Positions 16,156 through 23,351 of a stretch of 38,181 bases of DNA are shown here, piece by piece. The position numbers and the translations under genes are program-made. Within the stretch, counting starts at the first letter, position 1, and every line of letters starts with the position of its first letter. Source of the DNA: Candidatus Babelota bacterium (GTDB lineage Bacteria; Babelota; Babeliae; Babelales; JABDEC01); contig JABDFA010000004.1 in NCBI GenBank assembly GCA_013286795.1, positions 75,213 to 113,393 of the forward strand. Reading direction: 5' to 3'. A model generated the notes under the pieces. The model saw only the letters and a program-made list of their open reading frames with translations. It was not told where the DNA came from and made no database searches.

Positions 16156-16587
16156 ATGTCAATACCAATAACAGACGAGTCTTTTGGAGTTATCCCGTTA
16201 AAAAAAGAAAATAATAAATGGCTAGTTCTGATTTTAAAACAAAGGGCTGGCCATTGGAGCTTTCCAAAAGGTCACAAAAATAATGTTCTTGAAACTCCAA
16301 TAGATGCTGCACAGAGAGAACTATTTGAAGAAACCGGATTTAAAGTTAAAAAGTTTCTATTTCCAGAAACTCTTCAAGAGACATATTTCGTAGGCGAAAA
16401 TAATGAAACAAAAAAAACTGTAACTTATTTTATAGCCTTGGTAGAAGGCGACATGAAATTATGTCATGTAGAAGTTGAATCAGCTCTATGGATAAATTTA
16501 GATGAAATTTTTAAAACAATTGATTTAAAAGAAAGCAAGCATCAATTAATTGAAGAATTAAAAATACTTCTTTCAAGTTTATTCTAA
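16156..16587 (+). CDS. Nudix hydrolase, Ap4A-hydrolase-like
   Basis: The 143-residue protein opens with FGVIPLKKENNKWLVLILKQ and GHWSFPKGH, as in asymmetrical bis(5'-nucleosyl)-tetraphosphatases, followed by the Nudix box (ETPIDAAQRELFEETGF, about 51-67). The loop between PKGH and the first Glu of the box is one residue longer than the GX5E consensus; REL-x-EE is intact, so Mg2+ binding should persist. Likely substrates are Ap4A or similar nucleotides; this is family-level inference. No ribosome-binding site is visible: the 5' leader is the type B repeat. Its end overlaps the oppositely oriented Nudix gene by nine bases. Confidence 0.85.
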   Translation: MSIPITDESFGVIPLKKENNKWLVLILKQRAGHWSFPKGHKNNVLETPIDAAQRELFEETGFKVKKFLFPETLQETYFVGENNETKKTVTYFIALVEGDMKLCHVEVESALWINLDEIFKTIDLKESKHQLIEELKILLSSLF

Positions 16588-17019
16588 ATCATAATTTTCG
16601 GAGTATCGCAATTGTTTTTTATAAGCATGTAGCGCTTTAATTCCACTAGGAGCAAAATCTTTAGGTAAGTTATCGATTTCAAACCACTCCATATGGCTAT
16701 GTCTTTCTGGCTCATTATTTTTTAATTCACCTGACCAAGTTGTGGCGGAAAAAAAGAATCCCAAAATATCTGAGCTTTCTTTACGGTGTAATGTATGAAT
16801 TAGTTGCAAATGTTTTTGATCTATTTCTACATTAATCTCTTCTCTTGTTTCTCTTATAACTGCTTGGGCCAAAGTTTCCCCTTCATCTAGACCGCCACCC
16901 GGCAAGGACCAAAATCCATCCATATGACCTGTATTTGCTCTTTTTATCAATAATACTTTATTATTTTTTTCAAGTATTATGCATACAAATGCTGAAAATT
17001 TATAAAATTGTCTTGCCAT
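16579..17019 (-). CDS. Nudix hydrolase, MutT-like
   Basis: The 146-residue protein has a standard Nudix fold start (FSAFVCIILEKNNKVLLIKR), GFWSLPGGGLDEGE, and the box GX5EX7RETREEINV (about 38-60), in which the usual Gly after EE-x is Asn. The catalytic REx2EE is kept. This version resembles MutT/8-oxo-dGTP or dihydroneopterin-triphosphate-type enzymes, but the substrate cannot be called. It converges with and overlaps the other Nudix gene; the two are not close paralogues. The next minus-strand gene starts upstream at 18046. Confidence 0.85.
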   Translation of the reverse strand: MARQFYKFSAFVCIILEKNNKVLLIKRANTGHMDGFWSLPGGGLDEGETLAQAVIRETREEINVEIDQKHLQLIHTLHRKESSDILGFFFSATTWSGELKNNEPERHSHMEWFEIDNLPKDFAPSGIKALHAYKKQLRYSENYDLE

Positions 17020-17026
17020 GCTTTTC

Positions 17027-18046
17027 TCATAAATTGGTGTTTAAAATTTCTCTCTCTATTAAAAAGTCACCTATATCATTGTGACCCATCTCATAAGCAA
17101 TGTGCCATGCCTTTTTGCCTTTATTATCTCTAATGTTAACATCGATTCCGGCTTCGACTAATACTTTTATACAATCGAAATATCCATAAAATGCACATAG
17201 TGTTAGTGTTGTTACTGATGGATTATCTTCGGTCCAATTAACATTAATTTTATATTCTATAAACAGCTTAATTGCTTCCAGTATAAATTTATGTTGTGAT
17301 GCAGGATTATTGCGTAAAAGAAACAATGGGTAGTTACAATATATATAATCTTCAAAAATATAATTTGGATCAGCTTTGTTCTCTAATAAAAATCGTATCA
17401 TTTCTAAGGATCTAGATTTTATTGCGTGGGCTAAAAGTGGCATACCATTTTTATCTACAGAATTTACATCTGCTCCGCTTGCTATCAAATATTTTAGCAA
17501 AGAAAAGTCACCTGAATCTACTGAATATGAAACAGTAGTTTTTAAAATCTCTGCATCAAGGAATTTTTCTGAGCCTGTATATTCATGAAAAGATTCTCCT
17601 CGTTTACGTTTTTTATTTAAAATTTCTATTCTTTTATTTTTATCGTGCAAATCGATAAAATCTGGAGAATAAAATGCATACTCTGCAATAATATCTATGC
17701 AACTTGTGGGGAGGATAGATAAGGGTTCATGACATTTTTTTATTGCAATTTCATAATATTCCTTTAAGATTTCTAGAATTTTATCATGCATTAATAGGGA
17801 TTTGACTTCAGGAGGTAAAATATCAATATCTATTTTTTCAGCTAAAAATGTTTTTAAAATATCTTTGGCTACAGATTTATCTTGTAGGTTGCTTTTATCA
17901 TCAATGATAACTTTAAGCATAGACTTAAGGATTAGGAATATATTCTCTGTTTTTTTATCTTTAGAAGTTTTTTCTTCTTCTATGGGATAGACGTTTAAAT
18001 TAAGGCCAAATAAAAAAAGAAATATAAATATAAATTTAATTTTCAT
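17027..18046 (-). CDS. Secreted ankyrin-repeat protein, tandem copy 1
   Basis: 339 residues: signal sequence (MKIKFIFIFLFLFGLNLNVYP), helical N-terminal half, then a motif ILPTSCIDIIAEYAFYSPDF near 107-126, a basic KKRKR patch (about 144-148), and four or five ankyrin repeats at 175-335 (ASGADVNSVDKNGMPLLAHA; ENKADPNYIF; EAGIDVNIRDNKGKKAWHIA). It is a close paralogue of the next gene (18036-19055), also 339 residues, with near-identical stretches in protein and DNA. The start overlaps the end of copy 2 by 11 bases, so they are coupled. The KKRKR patch would be compatible with a nuclear localisation signal if it reaches a eukaryotic host, which is speculation. Confidence 0.8.
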   Translation of the reverse strand: MKIKFIFIFLFLFGLNLNVYPIEEEKTSKDKKTENIFLILKSMLKVIIDDKSNLQDKSVAKDILKTFLAEKIDIDILPPEVKSLLMHDKILEILKEYYEIAIKKCHEPLSILPTSCIDIIAEYAFYSPDFIDLHDKNKRIEILNKKRKRGESFHEYTGSEKFLDAEILKTTVSYSVDSGDFSLLKYLIASGADVNSVDKNGMPLLAHAIKSRSLEMIRFLLENKADPNYIFEDYIYCNYPLFLLRNNPASQHKFILEAIKLFIEYKINVNWTEDNPSVTTLTLCAFYGYFDCIKVLVEAGIDVNIRDNKGKKAWHIAYEMGHNDIGDFLIEREILNTNL

Positions 18047-19055
18047 TTGGTGTTTCTCTTCTTCTTAAAAAATCACCGATATCATTATATCCACGCTTAT
18101 AAGCATGATTCGAAGCTTTTTTGCCTTCATGGTCCTTAAGGTTAACATTAGCTCCGGCTCCAACTAATAATTTTACACAATCGAAATATCCCAAAAAGGC
18201 GCATAATTTTAGCGTATTTAATATTTTATCTTCAGGGAACCAATTAATATTCGTCTTATATTCTATAAAAAGCTTAAGTGCTTCGAATACAAATTTTTTC
18301 TCTTGTGCATCATGGATACTTATAGAGCCTACAATAAACAATGGATAGTTCTTATAGCTACCATCTTTAAATACATAATTAGGATCTGCTTTGTTTTCTA
18401 ATAAAAATCGTATCATTTCTAAGGATCTGGATTTGATTGCATGTGCTAAAAGTGGTATTCCTTTTTCGTCTACGCAATTTACATCTGCGCCACTTTTTAT
18501 TAGATACTTTAGTAAAGAAAAATCGCCTTCTTTTACGCAATATGAAATAGTGGATTTTAAGATTTTTGAATCAAGGAATTTTTCTGAACCTGTATATTCA
18601 GAAAAGGATTCTTTTCGTTTACGTTTCTTATTTAAAACAGTTATTCTTTTTGTTTGGTCGTGTAAATCAATAAAATCTGGTGAATAAAAAGCATATTCTG
18701 TAATTATATCTACACAGGCCAATGGCAATTGAGATAGAGTTTCATGGCATTCTTTTTTTGCAACATCATAATGTTCTTTTAAAACTTTTGAAGCAGGAGG
18801 TAGCAATATTAAAGATTTTATTTTTGGATTTAATGCATCAATATCTAAGTTTCCAGCTAAAAGTATTTTCAAAATTTCTTTGGCTTGAGTTCGATCCTCT
18901 ATAGATCTTTCAGTATCTGTATAACTCAACAGAATTATTCCAAAAAGTGCATTTAAACCCAATTCTGGTTCTTCTGCAGAAATTTTTTCTTCTTCAAGTG
19001 TGTAAGTACTTAAATGTAAGCTAAATAAAAAAAGAAATAAAAGTTTAATTTCCAT
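18036..19055 (-). CDS. Secreted ankyrin-repeat protein, tandem copy 2
   Basis: 339 residues with the same architecture as its downstream paralogue: signal sequence (MEIKLLFLFLFSLHLSTYT), LPLACVDIITEYAFYSPDF in the middle, KKRKR basic patch, and ankyrin repeats (KSGADVNCVDEKGIPLLAHA; ENKADPNYVF; GAGANVNLKDHEGKKASNHA). Divergence is highest in the N-terminal 100 residues and in the loop after the second repeat; the section around RFLLENKADPNY is almost unchanged. This is consistent with recent duplication or gene conversion plus selection on exposed parts. It is the first gene of the pair. Confidence 0.8.
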   Translation of the reverse strand: MEIKLLFLFLFSLHLSTYTLEEEKISAEEPELGLNALFGIILLSYTDTERSIEDRTQAKEILKILLAGNLDIDALNPKIKSLILLPPASKVLKEHYDVAKKECHETLSQLPLACVDIITEYAFYSPDFIDLHDQTKRITVLNKKRKRKESFSEYTGSEKFLDSKILKSTISYCVKEGDFSLLKYLIKSGADVNCVDEKGIPLLAHAIKSRSLEMIRFLLENKADPNYVFKDGSYKNYPLFIVGSISIHDAQEKKFVFEALKLFIEYKTNINWFPEDKILNTLKLCAFLGYFDCVKLLVGAGANVNLKDHEGKKASNHAYKRGYNDIGDFLRRRETPNEN

Positions 19056-19150
19056 ACCTATCCTTAAAATTTTTCAAGTTCTATTGATAATAATATCATA
19101 ATATCTGTACTTTGTTTTTGAAATCTATATTAAAAATTTAGGAAAATTAA

Positions 19151-19801
19151 ATGAAGACAAAGATTGTACTGTTATTGTTTTTGGTTATACCAAAAACAAT
19201 ATTGCCTGATGCACTTTCCAGATCTTACATGAACGAAATTGAAAACGTTTTGGTCCACTGGAAGCATAGACTAATTCTTCTATGGCATGTATTGCCAGAT
19301 ATTAATCGCGTAGTAGAAAGAAGAGATGTATTGCTAGATAAATGGGAGTGTCAGCTCAATGAACGAGAAGAATATATATTATGTTTAGATAAATGTTCAG
19401 TAAAATATAGTTCTGCAATTTTTAGATTTTATAGATGGTTATATGTTACTGATCATAAAATTAGGCAATTTTTGCGTAAATTAAAAAATCAAACACAAAG
19501 AGAGCATTGTGAATTTTGCATGACGCAAGTAAATGCAAAAAGAATCTGGTTGGATGAGGTGCTGGAATTACTTGAGAGTATAGATGATTTTGGAGGATGT
19601 AAATGCATTGTAGAAAAAGATCAAATTTTGTGCACAATTGAGACAATTAAAAACATGAAAGCTGATTTTGACGAAATAATAGAATTTTACAACAGCATGA
19701 ACCAACTTATAGACTATGTAGATAATAGAGCTAGAAATTTTCAAGCTCTAATCGTCGATAGATTTTGTGAACTTAAGCCAAGAACATGCTGTTGGATTTG
19801 A
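19151..19801 (+). CDS. Secreted helical Cys-rich protein, unknown
   Basis: The 216-residue protein has a signal sequence (MKTKIVLLLFLVIPKTILPDA) and a long, mostly helical body rich in charged residues. Ten cysteines lie in three regions: WECQL/LCLDKC near 73-87, CEFC about 125-128, and CKC/LC with a final TCCW. Paired Cys at this spacing suggests disulfides in the periplasm or outside the cell. No domain is recognisable. It is isolated and followed by a palindromic repeat. Confidence 0.65.
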   Translation: MKTKIVLLLFLVIPKTILPDALSRSYMNEIENVLVHWKHRLILLWHVLPDINRVVERRDVLLDKWECQLNEREEYILCLDKCSVKYSSAIFRFYRWLYVTDHKIRQFLRKLKNQTQREHCEFCMTQVNAKRIWLDEVLELLESIDDFGGCKCIVEKDQILCTIETIKNMKADFDEIIEFYNSMNQLIDYVDNRARNFQALIVDRFCELKPRTCCWI

Positions 19802-19823
19802 ATCTTAATAAATCCCTTACGAA

Positions 19824-19960
19824 ACTTAAAAATTAATCTCTTTCCCGTTCGCCCTGAGTGCCGCACGAAGTGCGGTGTATCGAAGGGTGAATATGAATTT
19901 CGTTCATGGATTCGATACGTTCTACTCCGCAAGCTTCGTAGAACACTCACCACGAACGGA
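19824..19960 (+). repeat. Palindromic interspersed repeat, type A, intergenic copy
   Basis: This is the partner of the copy inside lspA, in opposite orientation. Terminal inverted repeats CCGTTCGCCCTGAGTG and CACTCACCACGAACGG bracket a CCGCAC-GAA-GTGCGG hairpin (19861-19875) and a GTTCTAC/GTAGAAC hairpin. Relative to lspA the first stem has a T-A to C-G pair change on both sides, a compensatory change. The rest of the 197-base gap 19802-19998 holds nothing else I can support. Confidence 0.85.
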
Positions 19961-19998
19961 TTTCAAAGGAAATTAGATTGAGTCCTGGAAGTAAGAAT

Positions 19999-20283
19999 TT
20001 AATATTGTTCTGCAATAAATGGCAACATTGCCATTACGCGAGCCTTTTTAATTTCACGTGCAACCATTCTTTGATATAAAGATTTATTTCCAGAAATTCT
20101 TGAGGGCAAAATTTTGCCTCGTTCTGTTAAGAAATTCTTAAGAAAATCTACATTTTTATAATTAATGAATTTGATTAAATCCGGGTTTGAAGTGAAGCGG
20201 CAACCACGTTTACTACCAAACGAATTCTTGCGAGTTTTCTTTTTAAGAAGCCTTGGACTAACTTTTAACTTTGTTCTAGACAT
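19999..20283 (-). CDS. rpsR: 30S ribosomal protein S18
   Basis: The 94-residue protein ends with the S18 core: FINYKNVDFLKNFLTERGKI, LPSRISGNKSLYQRMVAREI and KKARVMAMLPFI. It binds S6 and the central domain of 16S rRNA. Of the Cys residues found in many S18 N-termini only one remains (RGCRF), so this is a zinc-independent type. It lies 30 bases behind rpsF; ssb, often between the two, is absent. Confidence 0.95.
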   Translation of the reverse strand: MSRTKLKVSPRLLKKKTRKNSFGSKRGCRFTSNPDLIKFINYKNVDFLKNFLTERGKILPSRISGNKSLYQRMVAREIKKARVMAMLPFIAEQY

Positions 20284-20313
20284 ATATATAACACCTTAAC
20301 CTAAATTGTAATT

Positions 20314-20736
20314 TTAATATGAACCATTTTTAGCAGACTGAGAGTAATCAGATCTGGATTTACGCACAATAGAGTCAACATCTTGCGGAGTTTCTTCTAA
20401 AGATTTTGGTCTTTGATATTCCAAAGATCCTTGTTTTGGAAGAACTGCATTCATGTGTCTCATGACTATTTCATTAAATCTAATAGAGAAAAGCTCTTTA
20501 ATCTTTTCAAAAAGCTCAACTTTATCTTCGTCTGAGACATCAAAGCGAGCTAGAAAATAAATCCCATACTCATTTTTGTTTACAGAATAGGCTAATTTGT
20601 ATTTTCCCCATTTTTCATAAGAAATCAAATTTCCTTTAGCTTTCTTTATTGCATCAACAAATTGTGTTTCTAATTTAGCAGACTCTTCGCTGGTAATTTC
20701 AGGAATTGTAAGAATTAGTGTTTCATAACGTGCCAC
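20314..20736 (-). CDS. rpsF: 30S ribosomal protein S6
   Basis: The 140-residue protein starts MARYETLILTIPEI and continues with the S6 fold: YEKWGKYKLAYSVNKNEYGIYFLARFDV and a VMRHMNAVLP segment. The C-terminal 40 residues are a charged, probably disordered tail (about 101-140). S6 pairs with S18 on the platform of the small subunit. It heads the rpsF-rpsR transcript, which carries a structured leader at 20741-20805. Confidence 0.95.
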   Translation of the reverse strand: MARYETLILTIPEITSEESAKLETQFVDAIKKAKGNLISYEKWGKYKLAYSVNKNEYGIYFLARFDVSDEDKVELFEKIKELFSIRFNEIVMRHMNAVLPKQGSLEYQRPKSLEETPQDVDSIVRKSRSDYSQSAKNGSY

Positions 20737-20740
20737 AGGA

Positions 20741-20805
20741 TCTCCTATAACTAATCGGCAGTAAATATACTATAAAATAACACTATGTTATTTTATTTAG
20801 TTATA
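20741..20805 (-). promoter_or_regulatory. Candidate S6:S18 ribosomal protein leader RNA
   Basis: On the minus strand, TATAACTAA (20805-20797) pairs perfectly with TTAGTTATA (20754-20746) to make helix P1. Directly stacked on its 5' side is helix P2, an 11-bp stem ATAAAATAACA-TAG-TGTTATTTTAT (20796-20772). The 17-base strand between P2 and the 3' side of P1 ends in TGCCGA. Two helices with CCG in an asymmetric internal loop just before the closing helix is the layout known for the S6:S18 leader motif. The 3' side of P1 abuts and shares one base with the AGGAGA ribosome-binding site of rpsF, so binding of S6-S18 could block translation. Confidence 0.7.
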
Positions 20806-20842
20806 ATAACTATTATAATAGTACCAGAAATCCCATAAAAAG

Positions 20843-21583
20843 CTAGCTAACAACATTATCTAGCCTTCTTCTTTTTGGCTTATTACCATCTGAATTTATC
20901 CCAGCATTCTGGTCTTCTTTTTCAAATTCTTCAGAGTATATTTTGATTAATTCATCAATCCTGCTATCAGGAAGATCAAAGAACTCTTTATAATCTTCTG
21001 GATATAGAGAATATTCTATAACTATATTTTGTAGATCTTTAAGTAAATAATCTTGTTCTCTTATTCTATTCTTCAAAAATTTATTAACCTCTTGTACCAT
21101 GCTTTTTAAGCTTTTATTTTTAACATTTTTTAATTTAGGAGATAGATTAGTAAGAAAAGTATCAATTGTACGCATTTTCTTATCAAAACTAGTTCTTAAA
21201 TATGTATGAGTAGTGGGGGTAGCAGGAGTATAATGGCTGACAAAAAAATTACCCCTTCCATAATTTACCATTCTCAGTTCATAAGTATATGAACATGGTT
21301 TATCTATATCTACTCCAAGCCATACTAATAGCTTAACAATTTCAAGATTTGATGTTGCAAGCGCGTAGTGCATAGGAGTTTCTCGATTTTCTGCTTTATC
21401 TGTAAAATTAACATCAGCTCCTTCTTTCAAAGCATTTTGAGCTTCTTCAATATTTCCGTTTTTTATAGCCTCAATTAATTTTTGATTAATTTCAGATTTA
21501 GACTTGTCTGAATCCATACACATAGTATTTAGTGAAATAGATAGTATAAAAAAAGCAAAGATTTTTAAGATTATTTTATTCAT
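20843..21583 (-). CDS. Secreted ankyrin/YPED-domain protein, tandem copy 1
   Basis: 246 residues: signal sequence (MNKIILKIFAFFILSISLNTMC), two ankyrin repeats (about 35-100: LKEGADVNFTDKAENRETPMHYA and VWLGVDIDKPC), a loop, then a C-terminal domain shared with three other proteins here. That domain has NVKNKSLKSMVQEVNKFL (about 152-169), LLKDLQNIVIEYSLYPEDYKEFF (181-203) and DSRIDELIKIYSEEFEKE, then a basic KPKRRRL end. It is the last of three tandem genes (22505, 21605, 20843), 21 bases after its neighbour. No enzymatic motif is visible; adaptor function is inferred from the repeat-plus-F-box-like layout. Confidence 0.8.
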   Translation of the reverse strand: MNKIILKIFAFFILSISLNTMCMDSDKSKSEINQKLIEAIKNGNIEEAQNALKEGADVNFTDKAENRETPMHYALATSNLEIVKLLVWLGVDIDKPCSYTYELRMVNYGRGNFFVSHYTPATPTTHTYLRTSFDKKMRTIDTFLTNLSPKLKNVKNKSLKSMVQEVNKFLKNRIREQDYLLKDLQNIVIEYSLYPEDYKEFFDLPDSRIDELIKIYSEEFEKEDQNAGINSDGNKPKRRRLDNVVS

Positions 21584-21604
21584 TTTATTCCCTATAAAAT
21601 TGAG

Positions 21605-22498
21605 TTAGCTATCGATATTTTCTAATTTTCTTTTGCCAGATATTTTGCATGCTTCTGATTTTTTATTTTCAATTTCTTGGATATAGATATCTGTCATTTC
21701 ATCAATTGCTTCATCAGAAAGCTTAAAAAATTCTTGTGAATCTTCTGGATAAGATACATTATGATACTCTATGATAATATTCTTAAGATCTTCAATCAAA
21801 GGTAAAGTAGAAAGATGATTTTTAATTCTATTTTTTAAAAGCCCTAAATAATGTGGTGATTCTTGTAAAATATTGTTAACTCTTTTTACAATATCTTTCC
21901 ATCTAGCAAAATAATCATATTTTTTTACTTTTTGCATTCTAGCTGTATGTTTTTTTAAAAAATTAACAATTTGAATTGATTCGTTAACTTTACATAATCT
22001 ATTTGATTCTTCTGTCTTATTATATTTTTTTAATTTTTGATCTAGACATTGCTGAGCAAGCTCGAGAATGGTGCATTCCTTGTCATCAAGGCTGGTGCAT
22101 TCCATAATCCAGGCATCATTGTACAAAAGGCATTTTACAACATCTAAATTTGCGCCAATTACTGCATTGCTTAATGGAGTTTGTATCAATCGTGGTGATG
22201 ATGAAACCGGTGATAATGGAGCTAGTCCCTTTTCAGAACGTTCACAATTTTTAATAACATTAGCAAATTCTTTAAGGGCTTCTGCTGGGTCTACATACCG
22301 AAAATTTACATTTGCATCCTTGTCTATAAGTTCTTGGACTTTTTCAACGCTTCCAAATAAAGAATTAGAAAATAATGGATGGTTAAGCTTTGCTTGTTTT
22401 TGACGATCCTCTATCTCGTCATACCAATCCATAGATTTTGTTGTTGAAAAAATAATAAGCAAATTTAAGGTTAAAATTTTAATTATATTTACATTCAT
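21605..22498 (-). CDS. Secreted ankyrin/YPED-domain protein, tandem copy 2
   Basis: 297 residues: signal sequence (MNVNIIKILTLNLLIIFSTTKS), an ankyrin-like N-terminal half (DKDANVNFR; TPLSNAVIGANLDVVKCLLYN), a helix-rich spacer, then the shared C-terminal domain: RMQKVKKYDYFARWKDIVKRVN, LPLIEDLKNIIIEYHNVSYPED, EFFKLSDEAIDEMTDIYIQEIEN. The last residues (SGKRKLENIDS) are almost identical in copy 3. It begins six bases after copy 3 ends, so the trio is cotranscribed. It is closest to the 22505 product, and both lack the YSEEFEK ending of the other two relatives. Confidence 0.8.
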   Translation of the reverse strand: MNVNIIKILTLNLLIIFSTTKSMDWYDEIEDRQKQAKLNHPLFSNSLFGSVEKVQELIDKDANVNFRYVDPAEALKEFANVIKNCERSEKGLAPLSPVSSSPRLIQTPLSNAVIGANLDVVKCLLYNDAWIMECTSLDDKECTILELAQQCLDQKLKKYNKTEESNRLCKVNESIQIVNFLKKHTARMQKVKKYDYFARWKDIVKRVNNILQESPHYLGLLKNRIKNHLSTLPLIEDLKNIIIEYHNVSYPEDSQEFFKLSDEAIDEMTDIYIQEIENKKSEACKISGKRKLENIDS

Positions 22499-22504
22499 TT
22501 GGAG

Positions 22505-23287
22505 TTAACTTTCTATATTTTCTAATTTTCTTTTACCACACACTTTACTATTATTTATTTCTGGATTTTTATTTTCAATTTCTTGAATATAGATATCTAT
22601 CATCTCATCAATTGCTTCGTCAGAGAGCTCAAAAAACTTTTGAAAATCTTCAGGATATCGTGTATCACAATAATCAAAAACCATATTTTCTAGGACATCA
22701 GGCAATCCTGTGACCTTAAGTTGTGCACGAAGTTTTTCTTTTAATTTTGGTAAAATATAATTAACTTTTTCTGCTATCTCTTTTAAGCTTTTTCCCTTAA
22801 TTTTTTCCATTCTTGATTTATGTTTTTCTAAAAGATCAATAATCTCAATTGCTTTATCAACTTTAAATGATTTTACAAGTTTTGGATGTTTGTCAAATCC
22901 TTGGGATTTTTTAATAGCCAAACATGTTTTTGCAAGTTCAAGAGCATCACCAATTCCAAGAGCCGTCTCCTTGCAGACAATATTAATATCTGCCCCATTA
23001 AAAATAAGAAATTTTACACCTTCTATATTTGAAGCCATTATTGCATTGCTAAGAGGTGTTTTTAATTCATTGTCACCTTTTCGTTGGTAGTTTATATCGG
23101 CACCATTATTTAAGTCTTCTTGAAGTTTTTTAGCATCATCAGACAAAGAGTGAATGAATAAGTCGTCATTGCGTATAAACTGTTGTAATCTGCGTGCACT
23201 TGCATCCAATCCACGAAGATAAAAAGCGCTTGTCGAGGTACAAAAAAACACAAATAATGGTAAAATTTTGATTATTTTTATATTCAT
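22505..23287 (-). CDS. Secreted ankyrin/YPED-domain protein, tandem copy 3
   Basis: 260 residues, the first gene of the trio. It has a signal sequence (MNIKIIKILPLFVFFCTSTSA), two weak ankyrin repeats (NNGADINYQ..ELKTPLSNAIMASN; FNGADINIVC), and the shared C-terminal domain: RMEKIKGKSLKEIAEKVNYIL, GLPDVLENMVFDYCDTRYPED, KFFELSDEAIDEMIDIYIQE, ending CGKRKLENIES. The YPED segment matches copy 2 more closely than the ankyrin part does, as expected if the C-terminal domain is the conserved effector or adaptor part and the repeats are the variable binding part. Confidence 0.8.
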   Translation of the reverse strand: MNIKIIKILPLFVFFCTSTSAFYLRGLDASARRLQQFIRNDDLFIHSLSDDAKKLQEDLNNGADINYQRKGDNELKTPLSNAIMASNIEGVKFLIFNGADINIVCKETALGIGDALELAKTCLAIKKSQGFDKHPKLVKSFKVDKAIEIIDLLEKHKSRMEKIKGKSLKEIAEKVNYILPKLKEKLRAQLKVTGLPDVLENMVFDYCDTRYPEDFQKFFELSDEAIDEMIDIYIQEIENKNPEINNSKVCGKRKLENIES

Positions 23288-23312
23288 ATAGGAGTCCCCT
23301 CAAAATAGAAAA

Positions 23313-23343
23313 ATTTAGTCGGGCTATAAAAACCCGACTAAAT
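23313..23343 (-). terminator. Terminator of the S24-like regulator gene
   Basis: A perfect 11-bp stem (ATTTAGTCGGG / CCCGACTAAAT) with a 9-base loop lies nine bases past the stop at 23352. On the minus strand it runs into TTTTTCTATTTTG, a good intrinsic terminator that separates the regulator from the ankyrin trio. Confidence 0.8.
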
Positions 23344-23351
23344 CTAAAAAG

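Noticed and set aside
15983-16168. Minus-strand frame of 61 codons across the type B repeat
   Set aside because: It is entirely repeat-derived, with Arg/His-rich peptides typical of palindromic repeats read in frame, and has no ribosome-binding site.
19741-19953. Minus-strand frame of 70 codons over the type A repeat
   Set aside because: It lies in the repeat and antisense to the end of the 19151 gene; the composition is repeat-like and no leader is seen.
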